This document shows positions 9,474-17,883 of a DNA stretch of 64,000 nucleotides, piece after piece. The notes under the pieces are model-generated. The model did not search any database, was not told where the DNA came from, and saw only the letters and a program-made list of their open reading frames with translations. The DNA comes from an uncultured Sphaerochaeta sp. GTDB taxonomy: Bacteria; Spirochaetota; Spirochaetia; Sphaerochaetales; Sphaerochaetaceae. Where the stretch lies: assembly GCF_963677315.1 (NCBI RefSeq), contig NZ_OY781939.1, forward strand, positions 1,488,001-1,552,000, written 5' to 3'. How positions within the stretch are numbered: the stretch's first letter is position 1; each line of letters starts with the position of its first letter. A program made the translations under genes and the position numbers.

Positions 9474-10018
9474 TGCATTACCTCAGACCATGTTTTTAAG
9501 TTTTGGTCTTTTATGCTCATTATCAACGGGGTATCAATCTCCGGCCACTCAATCCCGATACTTGGGTCATCCCACCTGATGCCACCCTCATCCTCGGGGT
9601 GGTAGAACTCGTCACACTTGTAGACGAACTCAGCCTCATCGGAGAGGACCAGGAACCCGTGGGCGAAGCCACGGGGGATGAAGAACTGGTTCTTCTTCTC
9701 TGCAGTGAGTACAGCCCCCACATACTTGCCGTAGGTGGGACTATCTTCCCTCAGGTCAACGGCCACATCGTAGACCTCCCCCTTGGTGACCCTGACCAGC
9801 TTTGCCTGGGGATGCTTCTCCTGGAAGTGAAGCCCCCGAAGCACGCCCTTGCTCGACTTGCTCTGGTTGTCCTGTACGAACTCACAATCAATGCCGGCCT
9901 CATGGAAGTCTGCCTTGTTGTAGGTCTCCATGAAGTAGCCACGTTCATCCCCGAACACCCTCGGCTCGATGATGAACACCCCTTCTATTTCTGTCTCCGT
10001 GAATGTGAACTGTCCCAT
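9470..10018 (-). CDS. rfbC: dTDP-4-dehydrorhamnose 3,5-epimerase
   Basis: About 182 residues with a cupin fold. GVLRGLHFQEKHPQAKLVRV holds the catalytic histidine and substrate arginine, followed by EVYDVAVDLREDSPTYG and RGFAHGFLVLSDEAEFVYKC. It epimerises C3 and C5 of dTDP-4-keto-6-deoxyglucose on the way to dTDP-L-rhamnose. The ATG at 10018 begins the homologous region and has a GGGAAAGAGAGA stretch upstream; the open frame continues 30 codons further but only into non-homologous sequence. It is the fourth gene of an rfbA-rfbD-rfbB-rfbC run, and GC content is high. Confidence 0.93.
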   Translation of the reverse strand: MGQFTFTETEIEGVFIIEPRVFGDERGYFMETYNKADFHEAGIDCEFVQDNQSKSSKGVLRGLHFQEKHPQAKLVRVTKGEVYDVAVDLREDSPTYGKYVGAVLTAEKKNQFFIPRGFAHGFLVLSDEAEFVYKCDEFYHPEDEGGIRWDDPSIGIEWPEIDTPLIMSIKDQNLKTWSEVMQ

Positions 10019-10041
10019 TGTATGTTTCTCTCTTTCCCTTG

Positions 10042-11103
10042 TTATCTGCCTACGTACATCGCCCGGTAGTATTGCTGGTAGGAACCACTGGTCACATGCT
10101 CCATCCACTGCCTGTTCTCCAGGTACCAGTCGATGGTCTTCCTGATCCCTTCTGCAAACATCGTCTCGGGCTCCCAGCCCAGCGCTTCCCTGATCTTGGT
10201 GGGATCTATGCCGTAGCGCCGGTCATGCCCCTTCCTGTCACTCACGTGCCTGATCAGACGCTCATCTATACTTGGGTCCACCTTTTCAGCTACATAGGAT
10301 ATGATGCTCTTCACGATCTCGATGTTGGGTTTCTCGTTGTGCCCACCGATGTTGTACACCTCACCGAGGGTACCCCTCTGGATCACCAGGTCTATCGCCT
10401 TGCAGTGGTCCTCCACATACAGCCAGTCACGGACCTGCATGCCGTCCCCATAGACGGGAAGACCCTGCCTGTTCAGGCAGTTGTTGATCATCAGCGGGAT
10501 GAGCTTCTCGGGGAACTGGTAGGGCCCGTAGTTGTTCGAGCACCTGGTGATGTTCACCGGCATCCTGTAGGTGTCCCCATAGGCTTTCACCAGGAGGTCG
10601 GCCGAGGCCTTGCTTGCCGAGTAGGGACTGTGCGGGTCAAGCGGGGTTGTCTCGGTGAAAAACCCCTCAGGCCCCAGGGAGCCGTATACCTCGTCGGTGG
10701 AGACCTGCAGGAACCTCACACCCTCCCGGTACGAGTCCTCCCCTGTCTTCCAGGAGCTCTTCGCGGCATCCAGGAGGTTCAGTGTCCCCATCACATTGGT
10801 GCTCACGAACACCCCTGGGTCGGTGATCGAGCGGTCCACATGGCTCTCTGCGGCGAAGTTGACCACATAGTCAATGTGGTACTGCTCGAACAGTCTTACC
10901 ATCGCTTCCCGGTCACAGACGTCGGCCTGTATGAATGCATACCGCTCATCATCCATTACAGCCTTCAGGTTCTCCAGGTTCCCAGCATAGGTGAGCTTGT
11001 CCACATTCACCACCAGGATGTCCTGGTGCCTCTCAAGGATATAATGGATGAAGTTGGAGCCGATGAAGCCGGCCCCTCCGGTCACCAGGTAGGTCTTGCT
11101 CAT
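10042..11103 (-). CDS. rfbB: dTDP-glucose 4,6-dehydratase
   Basis: A 353-residue extended SDR enzyme. The NAD-binding GGAGFIGSNF is at residues 9-18, the catalytic STDEVYG supplies Thr, Asp and Glu, and PYSASKASADLLV gives the Tyr-x3-Lys pair. RCSNNYGPYQFPEKLIPL is a hallmark of RfbB. It converts dTDP-glucose to dTDP-4-keto-6-deoxyglucose, the second step of rhamnose synthesis. Its ATG overlaps the stop of rfbD (ATGA). Length and motifs are complete, so the enzyme should be active. Confidence 0.95.
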   Translation of the reverse strand: MSKTYLVTGGAGFIGSNFIHYILERHQDILVVNVDKLTYAGNLENLKAVMDDERYAFIQADVCDREAMVRLFEQYHIDYVVNFAAESHVDRSITDPGVFVSTNVMGTLNLLDAAKSSWKTGEDSYREGVRFLQVSTDEVYGSLGPEGFFTETTPLDPHSPYSASKASADLLVKAYGDTYRMPVNITRCSNNYGPYQFPEKLIPLMINNCLNRQGLPVYGDGMQVRDWLYVEDHCKAIDLVIQRGTLGEVYNIGGHNEKPNIEIVKSIISYVAEKVDPSIDERLIRHVSDRKGHDRRYGIDPTKIREALGWEPETMFAEGIRKTIDWYLENRQWMEHVTSGSYQQYYRAMYVGR

Positions 11104-11999
11104 ATGGTCTTCTCCTGTTCCAGGTAATGTTCCATGAAGCTGTCCAGGGCTTCCTTCCAGTCACGCATGCTGTTTCCGATGGTGTCGTGTAAATGCCTGT
11201 TCTCCAGGGCGGAGTAGGCAGGCCGCCTGGCAGGACGGGGGAACTCATCGGTGGTGCAGGATTCCACAGGGACCGATAGCCCTGCCTGCTGGATGATCCT
11301 CTCTGCAAAGGCATGCCAGCTTACCGGATTCCCTCCACAGGTACAGTGGAAGATGCCGGTCTCCGTGGAGGCTCCCAGCAGTGCAAGCTGGTAGGCAAGG
11401 TCCACGGCACTGGTGGGGTTCCCCACCTGGTCGCCTACCACCTTCAGCCTGCCGTTCTCCCTGGCCAGGCGCAGCATTGTCTTGACGAAGTTGTTTCCCA
11501 CATACCCATAGAGCCATGCGGTACGGCAGATGCAGCTGTTACCGCATGAGTCGAGCACGGCCTTCTCCCCTGCAAGCTTGGTCCTCCCGTAGGCGGTATT
11601 GGGACTGGGGGTGTCATGCTCGGTATAGGGTCTCTCCCCATCCCCCCTGAAGACATAGTCGGTGGAGACATGCAGCAGGCGTGAGCCATGCCTCTGGGAG
11701 GCGACGGCCAGGTTCTTGGGCCCGAGTGCATTGATGCGGTAGGCACTCTCCTCGTCGCTCTCACAGCCATCCACATTGGTCATGGCTGCACAGTTGAAGA
11801 CAAGACCCGGCATGTGCCGGGAAAAGAAGGAATCCACCGCATCTGCCGAGGTGATGTCCAGCTCGTCCACATCGACTGCGAGGACCTCGCATCCTGCGTA
11901 AACAGGAGGGAGTTTCCCCAATTCACTGGATCCCCTCTGGAGTATGTTGTTCAGTTCACTGCCAAGCTGGCCCTTGGCCCCGGTTATAAGAATTACCAT
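11100..11999 (-). CDS. rfbD: dTDP-4-dehydrorhamnose reductase
   Basis: A 299-residue SDR-type reductase. The cofactor site is ILITGAKGQLGSEL, LLHVSTDYVFRGDGERPYTE marks the substrate pocket, and AYGRTKLAGE has the catalytic Tyr-x3-Lys. It performs the last step to dTDP-L-rhamnose, using NAD(P)H. The gene sits between rfbA, ten bases upstream, and rfbB, with which it overlaps. GC content is high, matching the other three rfb genes. Confidence 0.93.
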   Translation of the reverse strand: MVILITGAKGQLGSELNNILQRGSSELGKLPPVYAGCEVLAVDVDELDITSADAVDSFFSRHMPGLVFNCAAMTNVDGCESDEESAYRINALGPKNLAVASQRHGSRLLHVSTDYVFRGDGERPYTEHDTPSPNTAYGRTKLAGEKAVLDSCGNSCICRTAWLYGYVGNNFVKTMLRLARENGRLKVVGDQVGNPTSAVDLAYQLALLGASTETGIFHCTCGGNPVSWHAFAERIIQQAGLSVPVESCTTDEFPRPARRPAYSALENRHLHDTIGNSMRDWKEALDSFMEHYLEQEKTI

Positions 12000-12008
12000 G
12001 CCTGTATC

Positions 12009-12893
12009 CTAATAGTGTATGCGGCCTTCGGCAACCTGCCTGAGGTGCTCGCCGTAGGGACTCTTCCCATAGCGGGAGGCACTTGCAAGCAGTTTGTCCC
12101 TGCCGATCCAACCATTGCGGAACCCGATCTCCTCAGGGGCCGATATCTTGATTCCCTGTCTCTTCTCGATCATGCGGACAAAGTCAGCTGCATCCACCAG
12201 GCTGTCCATCGTACCGGTATCGAGCCAGGCAAACCCCCTGCCCAGCAACTGGACATGCAGGTCCCCTGCTTCCAGGTAAAGCCGGTTCAGGTCGGTTATC
12301 TCGAGCTCCCCGCGCGAGGAGGGCTTCACCTGCCTTGCAAGCTCCACCACCCGCTTGTCATAGAAATAGAGCCCGGTGACGGCATAGTTGCTTTTGGGGT
12401 TTGCTGGTTTCTCCTCAAGGGAGATGGCTCTTCCTTCATGGTCGAACTCCACCACCCCGAAGCGCTCGGGATCCGGGACGTAATAACCGAATACCGTTGC
12501 CTTTCCTGCCTCTGCATCCCCCACAGCCTGCCTCAACAGCGGGGAGAACCCGTTCCCATAGAAGATGTTGTCACCCAGCACCATGGCACAGGCATCATCC
12601 CCGATGAACTCCTCGCCCAGCAGGAAGGCCTGGGCAAGGCCGTCGGGGGATGGTTGTACCTTGTAGGAGAAATGGACGCCGAACTGGTTGCCATCCCCCA
12701 GGAGATGCTCGAACCGGGGGGTGTCCTCAGGGGTGGAGATGATCAGGATGTCATTGATCCCTGCAAGCATCAGGGTGGAAAGCGGGTAGTAGATCATCGG
12801 CTTGTCATAGACAGGCAGCAACTGCTTGCTGGTTACCAGGGTCAAGGGATAGAGACGCGTACCGGCTCCGCCGGCCAGGATGATTCCTTTCAT
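12009..12893 (-). CDS. rfbA: Glucose-1-phosphate thymidylyltransferase
   Basis: A 294-residue nucleotidyltransferase. It starts [17 protein letters not shown], the nucleotide-binding signature, and has [10 protein letters not shown] (metal-binding Asp) and [20 protein letters not shown]. Family length is about 290, so it is intact. It makes dTDP-glucose from glucose-1-phosphate and dTTP, and is the first gene of the rfb run in transcription order. Only 68 bases separate it from the upstream glycosyltransferase, with no clear terminator, so it is probably co-transcribed with the wzx and wzy genes. Confidence 0.95.
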   Translation of the reverse strand: MKGIILAGGAGTRLYPLTLVTSKQLLPVYDKPMIYYPLSTLMLAGINDILIISTPEDTPRFEHLLGDGNQFGVHFSYKVQPSPDGLAQAFLLGEEFIGDDACAMVLGDNIFYGNGFSPLLRQAVGDAEAGKATVFGYYVPDPERFGVVEFDHEGRAISLEEKPANPKSNYAVTGLYFYDKRVVELARQVKPSSRGELEITDLNRLYLEAGDLHVQLLGRGFAWLDTGTMDSLVDAADFVRMIEKRQGIKISAPEEIGFRNGWIGRDKLLASASRYGKSPYGEHLRQVAEGRIHY

Positions 12894-12961
12894 ACTAGTT
12901 CCTCATCTATTAGATACAAAGTTATTTTGAAAAGACTAAGCCGAATGATCATTCTCTCCGT

Positions 12962-13930
12962 CTATCTCTGCAACCTATACTTTATACCATACCAGATTAC
13001 CAATAGAGAAAAAACCTTGTTCACGGCAGGATTAAAGGTAATATTTTTACAAAAAAATGATAGGGGAAAGGACTCTTGTTGCAAGGCTACTAGATTACTT
13101 TGCTGTTGCGCAATCGATTTCAGTAATTGACTACAATCTCTCTTTGACAACTTATTATTATATGCTTCATACACAAATGTGTGCATTTTCAAGATATGTT
13201 GAACACTAGTAATCAAATGTTCACGGTTGCTAGTGCGATGAGAAATTGTTGTTGAAGGAGCCGATGCATTTGCAGTATGTACCCGAAACTGAACCAACGG
13301 TTTATGAAGAATCATAAATCCTTCATGAAACAGAGCGATAGCCCCAATAGGAGTATCGTAAGTGAGATTATGAGTATGTACTTGGTCTTCTAACTCATCA
13401 AGTAATGTGCTTTTAAATCCTAAGGCTTTGCCAGAGCTACAGAGAAGGCGCAAGTATTGTTTCTGAGATAGTCTTCCCAATTTTTTTATACTTGGTGCGT
13501 TTTTATAGAACGAGTAAAGCGTGTTATGAGGCTTCCCCTCAGAATCTATCATACTATATTTAGAGACAACTGCTGAAGGATTATAACGTAGGAACACCTG
13601 CTCCATTAGTTCTAACTTATCTAGTGCCCAAATATCATCTTGGTCGGAGAAGAAGATAAAATCTCCGGTACATTTCCTTGCACTCTGTAAAAAATTTTCT
13701 ACATAGCCAAGATTCTTTGGGTTGAAAAATACAGACCACGTTTCGGACAAGGCATTGTTTTCAATGAAAGCATGTATTTTTTCAACAGTATCATCTTTGG
13801 AACCATCATCACAAATTATGACCTGATCAGGTTTCCTTGTCTGATGATAAATTGAAGCAAGCTGCTCCTCAATGTACATTGAACCATTATATGTAGTCAT
13901 TGCAATTGAGATGGATAATTTCTCTCCCAC
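12962..13930 (-). CDS. Glycosyltransferase family 2 (rhamnosyltransferase-like)
   Basis: A 322-residue GT-A enzyme. ISIAMTTYNGSMYIEEQLAS and VIICDDGSKDDTVEK form the nucleotide-binding half and FFSDQDDIWALDKLE the DxD site. This 'TYNG...EEQL...DDGS...DQDD.W' pattern is common in bacterial enzymes annotated as alpha-L-rhamnosyltransferases, which would fit the rfb genes immediately downstream. That specificity is an inference. The start is a GTG at 13930 with GAGGA seven bases before it. The DNA is AT-rich. Confidence 0.82.
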   Translation of the reverse strand: MGEKLSISIAMTTYNGSMYIEEQLASIYHQTRKPDQVIICDDGSKDDTVEKIHAFIENNALSETWSVFFNPKNLGYVENFLQSARKCTGDFIFFSDQDDIWALDKLELMEQVFLRYNPSAVVSKYSMIDSEGKPHNTLYSFYKNAPSIKKLGRLSQKQYLRLLCSSGKALGFKSTLLDELEDQVHTHNLTYDTPIGAIALFHEGFMILHKPLVQFRVHTANASAPSTTISHRTSNREHLITSVQHILKMHTFVYEAYNNKLSKRDCSQLLKSIAQQQSNLVALQQESFPLSFFCKNITFNPAVNKVFSLLVIWYGIKYRLQR

Positions 13931-13994
13931 TATGATTCCTCTATCTATGATTTAGTAAATGAATACATACTATACACCCTATATATATAAATTT

Positions 13995-15161
13995 CTAAGC
14001 TGTTTCTTTTTTTCCCATTAAGGGGAAAATGTGCTTATTCATTCGTTTGGGAGGGTAAGCAAGCATTAATAGGGGCATTAACGAGAAAAAGCCAATACTG
14101 AAAGGGGCTGCTGTTTCCGGTAAAGAGTATAAACACCATACAGCTAGCAATCCAAATTGAATGAACGATACTTTTACTAATCGAAACAGCGCTCCAACTA
14201 TGATAATATTAAATCCAATACCGATAATTCCGTACATTGAAACCAAGGCTAAGAATGAATTATGAAGATTCGGATGTTGTTCAGGGAAAAACCCAAACAT
14301 TAATGTTCTGATATTCAAGGAAGACAAGAAATATTTATATATTTCAATCCTTCCTGAACTAGATAAACCATCAGAAACAAACCGAGAGTTGTCAAATAAT
14401 TTTGAAACTATAAAGCCAAGAACAACCAGAGTTGTAAAAAATAGCAAGAATAACCAAATCTTAATCTTTTCCCAATGTTCAGATGATCTAAGCCTGAAGT
14501 ACCACTGAAAAGCATTATATAAGAGAAGAAGAGACAGTAGCACTACCGATACAAAAAAACCTGTCCTGCTCTGAGAGAGAAAAGAAATCCATACCGTTGC
14601 AATAGCTGGAAACATGATGACATATGTGTGTCTCTGCAAAGAATCATCAAGAATCTGCAGTGATATGGCAAATAGCAACAATCGTGATATTGCATTCCTA
14701 TTCATTGAATAGAATTGCCCCGTTGGCTCAGCATTCAAAATATGGAAAACATAGAAAAACGGTAACAATACAAAAAAAGAAATTACTAAGAAAAAATACC
14801 GAGGAAATACTGCATAACGATAAAGAAGACCTAGAGACAATCCAACCAAGAGATACGGCATATTAAGAAATGTAGAAACTTCTCCAACGTATGAACCAAA
14901 CCGAAAATACGCCAATGCATAGAATAATGTGAAGCCAATGGCAAAGTCTTGCCACGTCACTTTACTTCGTAAAGCAAAAAAAGTATGAACCAATAAAACC
15001 AAGGTTAGGCTTGCATAGAAAGGTTTCCTAAATGGGAAACCGAAAAATCCATCATAAACGTTGAAAAGCAAGGATACAAACAATAAAAATTGCAAAGAAA
15101 ATGAAACTTGTATACGTTCATTGCTTGCTTCATCCATAATAGGGGTTACATCCTCACTCAA
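13995..15161 (-). CDS. Wzy-type O-antigen/polysaccharide polymerase
   Basis: A very hydrophobic protein of about 388 residues with roughly ten to twelve membrane spans. A large polar loop lies around residues 220-300 and includes the motif SLNIRTLMFGFFPEQHPNLH, then SFLALVSMYGIIG, typical of O-antigen ligase/polymerase proteins where a short 'HN(S)' motif follows a periplasmic loop. It should join repeat units in the periplasm. The start is probably a TTG at 15161, with TTGAGGAG about nine bases upstream; an ATG at 15137 is the alternative. Wzy proteins are poorly conserved, so the call rests on topology, this motif and the adjacent Wzx gene. Confidence 0.75.
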   Translation of the reverse strand: MSEDVTPIMDEASNERIQVSFSLQFLLFVSLLFNVYDGFFGFPFRKPFYASLTLVLLVHTFFALRSKVTWQDFAIGFTLFYALAYFRFGSYVGEVSTFLNMPYLLVGLSLGLLYRYAVFPRYFFLVISFFVLLPFFYVFHILNAEPTGQFYSMNRNAISRLLLFAISLQILDDSLQRHTYVIMFPAIATVWISFLSQSRTGFFVSVVLLSLLLLYNAFQWYFRLRSSEHWEKIKIWLFLLFFTTLVVLGFIVSKLFDNSRFVSDGLSSSGRIEIYKYFLSSLNIRTLMFGFFPEQHPNLHNSFLALVSMYGIIGIGFNIIIVGALFRLVKVSFIQFGLLAVWCLYSLPETAAPFSIGFFSLMPLLMLAYPPKRMNKHIFPLMGKKETA

Positions 15162-15188
15162 CTAGATACTCCTCAAGTGTATATAATA

Positions 15189-16730
15189 CTATTCCAATAC
15201 GTTTGTATTACTTCTCCTAGGAATAATTTTTCTTACAAGTGCTCGTACATAATCAAATTCCCTAGAGCGGTAGTATACCAAAGTATATAAAATATTGGGA
15301 ACACTTCCGCAAATAATCATTGAAACTAAAAAATCCAGTAATGGACTAGTAATAGAAACAAGAGTAACAAGAAAAAAGGTACAATAGCCCACTCCAATCG
15401 TGATTATCGTGTACTTAAAATACTTAAAAAAATAGTTTCCAATCGGTAATTCAAATCCATAATGAAATAATACGAAAGGTTCAAACCAAAAAATAGTGGT
15501 AACTGTACTAATAGTAGTACCTATCAATACTCCAATAAGCCCGATTTTTTGAACAAGAAAGATCGAAAACCCTAGATTTATTGCAGATTCGAACAAGGGT
15601 TTGTAGCGATCAAACCAAAATAGCCCCATCGAAGCGTAGAAAGTCCTTACAGGTCGCAACATGCCTGTTAGATAGAAATTGATTACGATTATAAACACAA
15701 CAGGCATATCAAATAGGAACTGCGGCCCCAACCATAGGCTAATAAATGGATTAAATAACAAGAGTAAACATATGGAACAAAATCCAAAAACCCAAAAAGA
15801 GAAAAAATTCACTTGATCAAAGAACGGTTTGCTCCCTGCTTTTTCTTTCTCGACTACTAAATTACCCACACTTGCAATAAGTGAGTTGAAAATTACCCCA
15901 AGAAACTTATTCAAAGCGTTGAGAACCATGAAGTAGTTTGAGTATATGCCAGCACTTACTAAACTCACAAACTTAACCATGAGAATATTATCAGTTCCAC
16001 TTACAATCACTGTACCAATCTTATGAAATGTCAGAGCAATTATATTCTTCTTGATCTTTAATTTTTCTGACTCACCTAATGATTTCTTTTCCTTGTATTT
16101 CAAGTAAGGATATAGCTGATTCACCTTATAGCTAGCAGCAAGGTTCTCTGCTAGTGTTGCTCCAATCATAACAAGAAGGAAAAGAATAAAGTCACCACTT
16201 ATTAGCAATACAAGAATCTGTCCAAGGGCTTTGACTATTTGAAATCCATATTGAAAGGTAGTATCAATATATTTCTTCTGATCAGCAATTAGTATTGTCC
16301 GTTTATAACTAAGAAAATAACTCAAACCAGAATTCAATACAAATAGTGAGTATATAAGGTTAATATCTGGGATTTCTGGAACCTCTCCTAAGAAAAAAGG
16401 AAGTAGAGGAGTTAAACTCAAACCTATAACCAGAACCAACACCCCTATCAAAGTATACGTTTTTCTATACAGTTGCATAAGCGCTTGGATTTTTTCATTT
16501 TCTCCAAGTGCTAATGGGCGATACATGCTATAGCCAATAGCAGCTCCAACACCAAGCTCCATCAGCGAAAGCATTGTAAGAATATTGGAGAAAAGACCAT
16601 TCAATCCTAAATACTCAACTGAAAGATATATAATGAAAATTTTCCGAGTAACAAAATTTATCAGATAGCTGAAGAGTTGTCCGATAGTACCAACCTTGAT
16701 ATTTCTTAATGAATTGGCTGTCCTCGACAC
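15189..16730 (-). CDS. Wzx-type polysaccharide flippase (MOP superfamily)
   Basis: A 513-residue membrane protein with about twelve to fourteen spans. It begins with an amphipathic start (NSLRNIKVGTIGQLFSYLIN), has YLGLNGLFSNILTMLSLMEL, and ends in a Lys/Arg-rich tail. This is the pattern of the polysaccharide_synt family that flips undecaprenyl-linked repeat units across the inner membrane. The start is GTG at 16730 with AGAGG upstream. It is among the most AT-rich genes of the window, as is usual for serotype-specific flippases. Confidence 0.85.
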   Translation of the reverse strand: MSRTANSLRNIKVGTIGQLFSYLINFVTRKIFIIYLSVEYLGLNGLFSNILTMLSLMELGVGAAIGYSMYRPLALGENEKIQALMQLYRKTYTLIGVLVLVIGLSLTPLLPFFLGEVPEIPDINLIYSLFVLNSGLSYFLSYKRTILIADQKKYIDTTFQYGFQIVKALGQILVLLISGDFILFLLVMIGATLAENLAASYKVNQLYPYLKYKEKKSLGESEKLKIKKNIIALTFHKIGTVIVSGTDNILMVKFVSLVSAGIYSNYFMVLNALNKFLGVIFNSLIASVGNLVVEKEKAGSKPFFDQVNFFSFWVFGFCSICLLLLFNPFISLWLGPQFLFDMPVVFIIVINFYLTGMLRPVRTFYASMGLFWFDRYKPLFESAINLGFSIFLVQKIGLIGVLIGTTISTVTTIFWFEPFVLFHYGFELPIGNYFFKYFKYTIITIGVGYCTFFLVTLVSITSPLLDFLVSMIICGSVPNILYTLVYYRSREFDYVRALVRKIIPRRSNTNVLE

Positions 16731-16732
16731 AA

Positions 16733-17794
16733 TCAGACCTCTTTTTTACTATTCACCAAAATATTTGTCATACTTTTACGTATCGCGTAGAGTATACGAC
16801 AAATATACACGAAGATACAGAGAGCCCAATATAGTCTCATTTTTAACAACCAGGTAGCGATAGCTACTGCTTTCTTATCCCAAACGATCTTAACATCATC
16901 TAAATATCTTCCCATCTCTCCAGTAGTAAGATACTTTATTAACCAGATACACTCTTGTCTTGAATATCTTGGTTGAAATAGTGAATTAGTTATAAGTGAT
17001 TTCAAAACATTCCTATAGACATTTGCGAATAATTGTATTCCTGCTTTTTGTGGTATGCCCCAGCTTTCAACATATTCCATCAATACATTCTGCACTATCA
17101 AATGGGAATCAAGGTATGCCTGATCAATTTTTCGCTGAGTAAGTCCAGATTCATATTGAAAGTAAGAATATAAAACATCGGGGATGAAGAGTACACTATT
17201 TGCATTATCTATTAGTGCCAAATTTTGAAGCAAATCCTCACCTTTAAAGACTTTTCTATAAGGCGAATAGTCACGGCTCCAATCAATCAATGATCGTCTG
17301 AATGTTTCAGCCCACAGACAAGAAATTGCACCTTCAATAACTTTCTTATGCACAACTGACATAGCATCTTTTTCGATTGAAGTAACTTCTGTGGATAGTA
17401 CAATTGGCCCTTCAATTTTTTTTAGATCTATTACCTTCCGGTAGCCAAAGAAAATAATGTCAGGATTGTACTCTTGCTGGTATTGATTCAATATTTCAAG
17501 TGTATTGATATGCCAGGAATCATCCGAGTCAAGAAAACATATATACTCACCATGAGATTGTTGCATTCCTGCTCTTCGGGCATACAGAACCCCTAAATTC
17601 TCCTGATGAATTACTTGTATCTTTTCTGGAATTCTTTGTTGATAATCATCACATATTTTCCCAGAAGAATCGGTTGAGCCATCATCAATCAGTATCAACT
17701 CCCAATCAGCAAAGCTCTGCTCTAGTACGGATTGCACGCTTCGATCAAGATATCGCTCACAATTGTACACTGGAATAATTACACTAAACTTCAT
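16733..17794 (-). CDS. Glycosyltransferase family 2
   Basis: A 353-residue enzyme. The catalytic half reads FSVIIPVYNCERYLDRSVQS, LILIDDGSTDSSGKICDDY and ICFLDSDDSWHINTLE, the last giving the Asp-x-Asp site. The C-terminus has a hydrophobic stretch (LYWALCIFVYICRILYAI) that probably anchors it to the membrane. It is the most upstream glycosyltransferase of the locus, and only two bases separate it from the flippase gene. Donor sugar unknown. Confidence 0.85.
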   Translation of the reverse strand: MKFSVIIPVYNCERYLDRSVQSVLEQSFADWELILIDDGSTDSSGKICDDYQQRIPEKIQVIHQENLGVLYARRAGMQQSHGEYICFLDSDDSWHINTLEILNQYQQEYNPDIIFFGYRKVIDLKKIEGPIVLSTEVTSIEKDAMSVVHKKVIEGAISCLWAETFRRSLIDWSRDYSPYRKVFKGEDLLQNLALIDNANSVLFIPDVLYSYFQYESGLTQRKIDQAYLDSHLIVQNVLMEYVESWGIPQKAGIQLFANVYRNVLKSLITNSLFQPRYSRQECIWLIKYLTTGEMGRYLDDVKIVWDKKAVAIATWLLKMRLYWALCIFVYICRILYAIRKSMTNILVNSKKEV

Positions 17795-17883
17795 GATTCT
17801 CCTACTTCTACTGAATACCCTGCCGCTGCCTCAGGGACTAATCACCAACTATATCAGATATCTGAAAAGAGTTCTTTTAAATC

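Noticed and set aside
10018..11127. 369-codon plus-strand frame opposite rfbB
   Set aside because: Shadow of rfbB caused by high GC and third-base bias.
11688..13130. 480-codon plus-strand frame opposite rfbA and rfbD
   Set aside because: It is antisense to well-supported GC-rich rfb genes, has no family pattern and no ribosome site.
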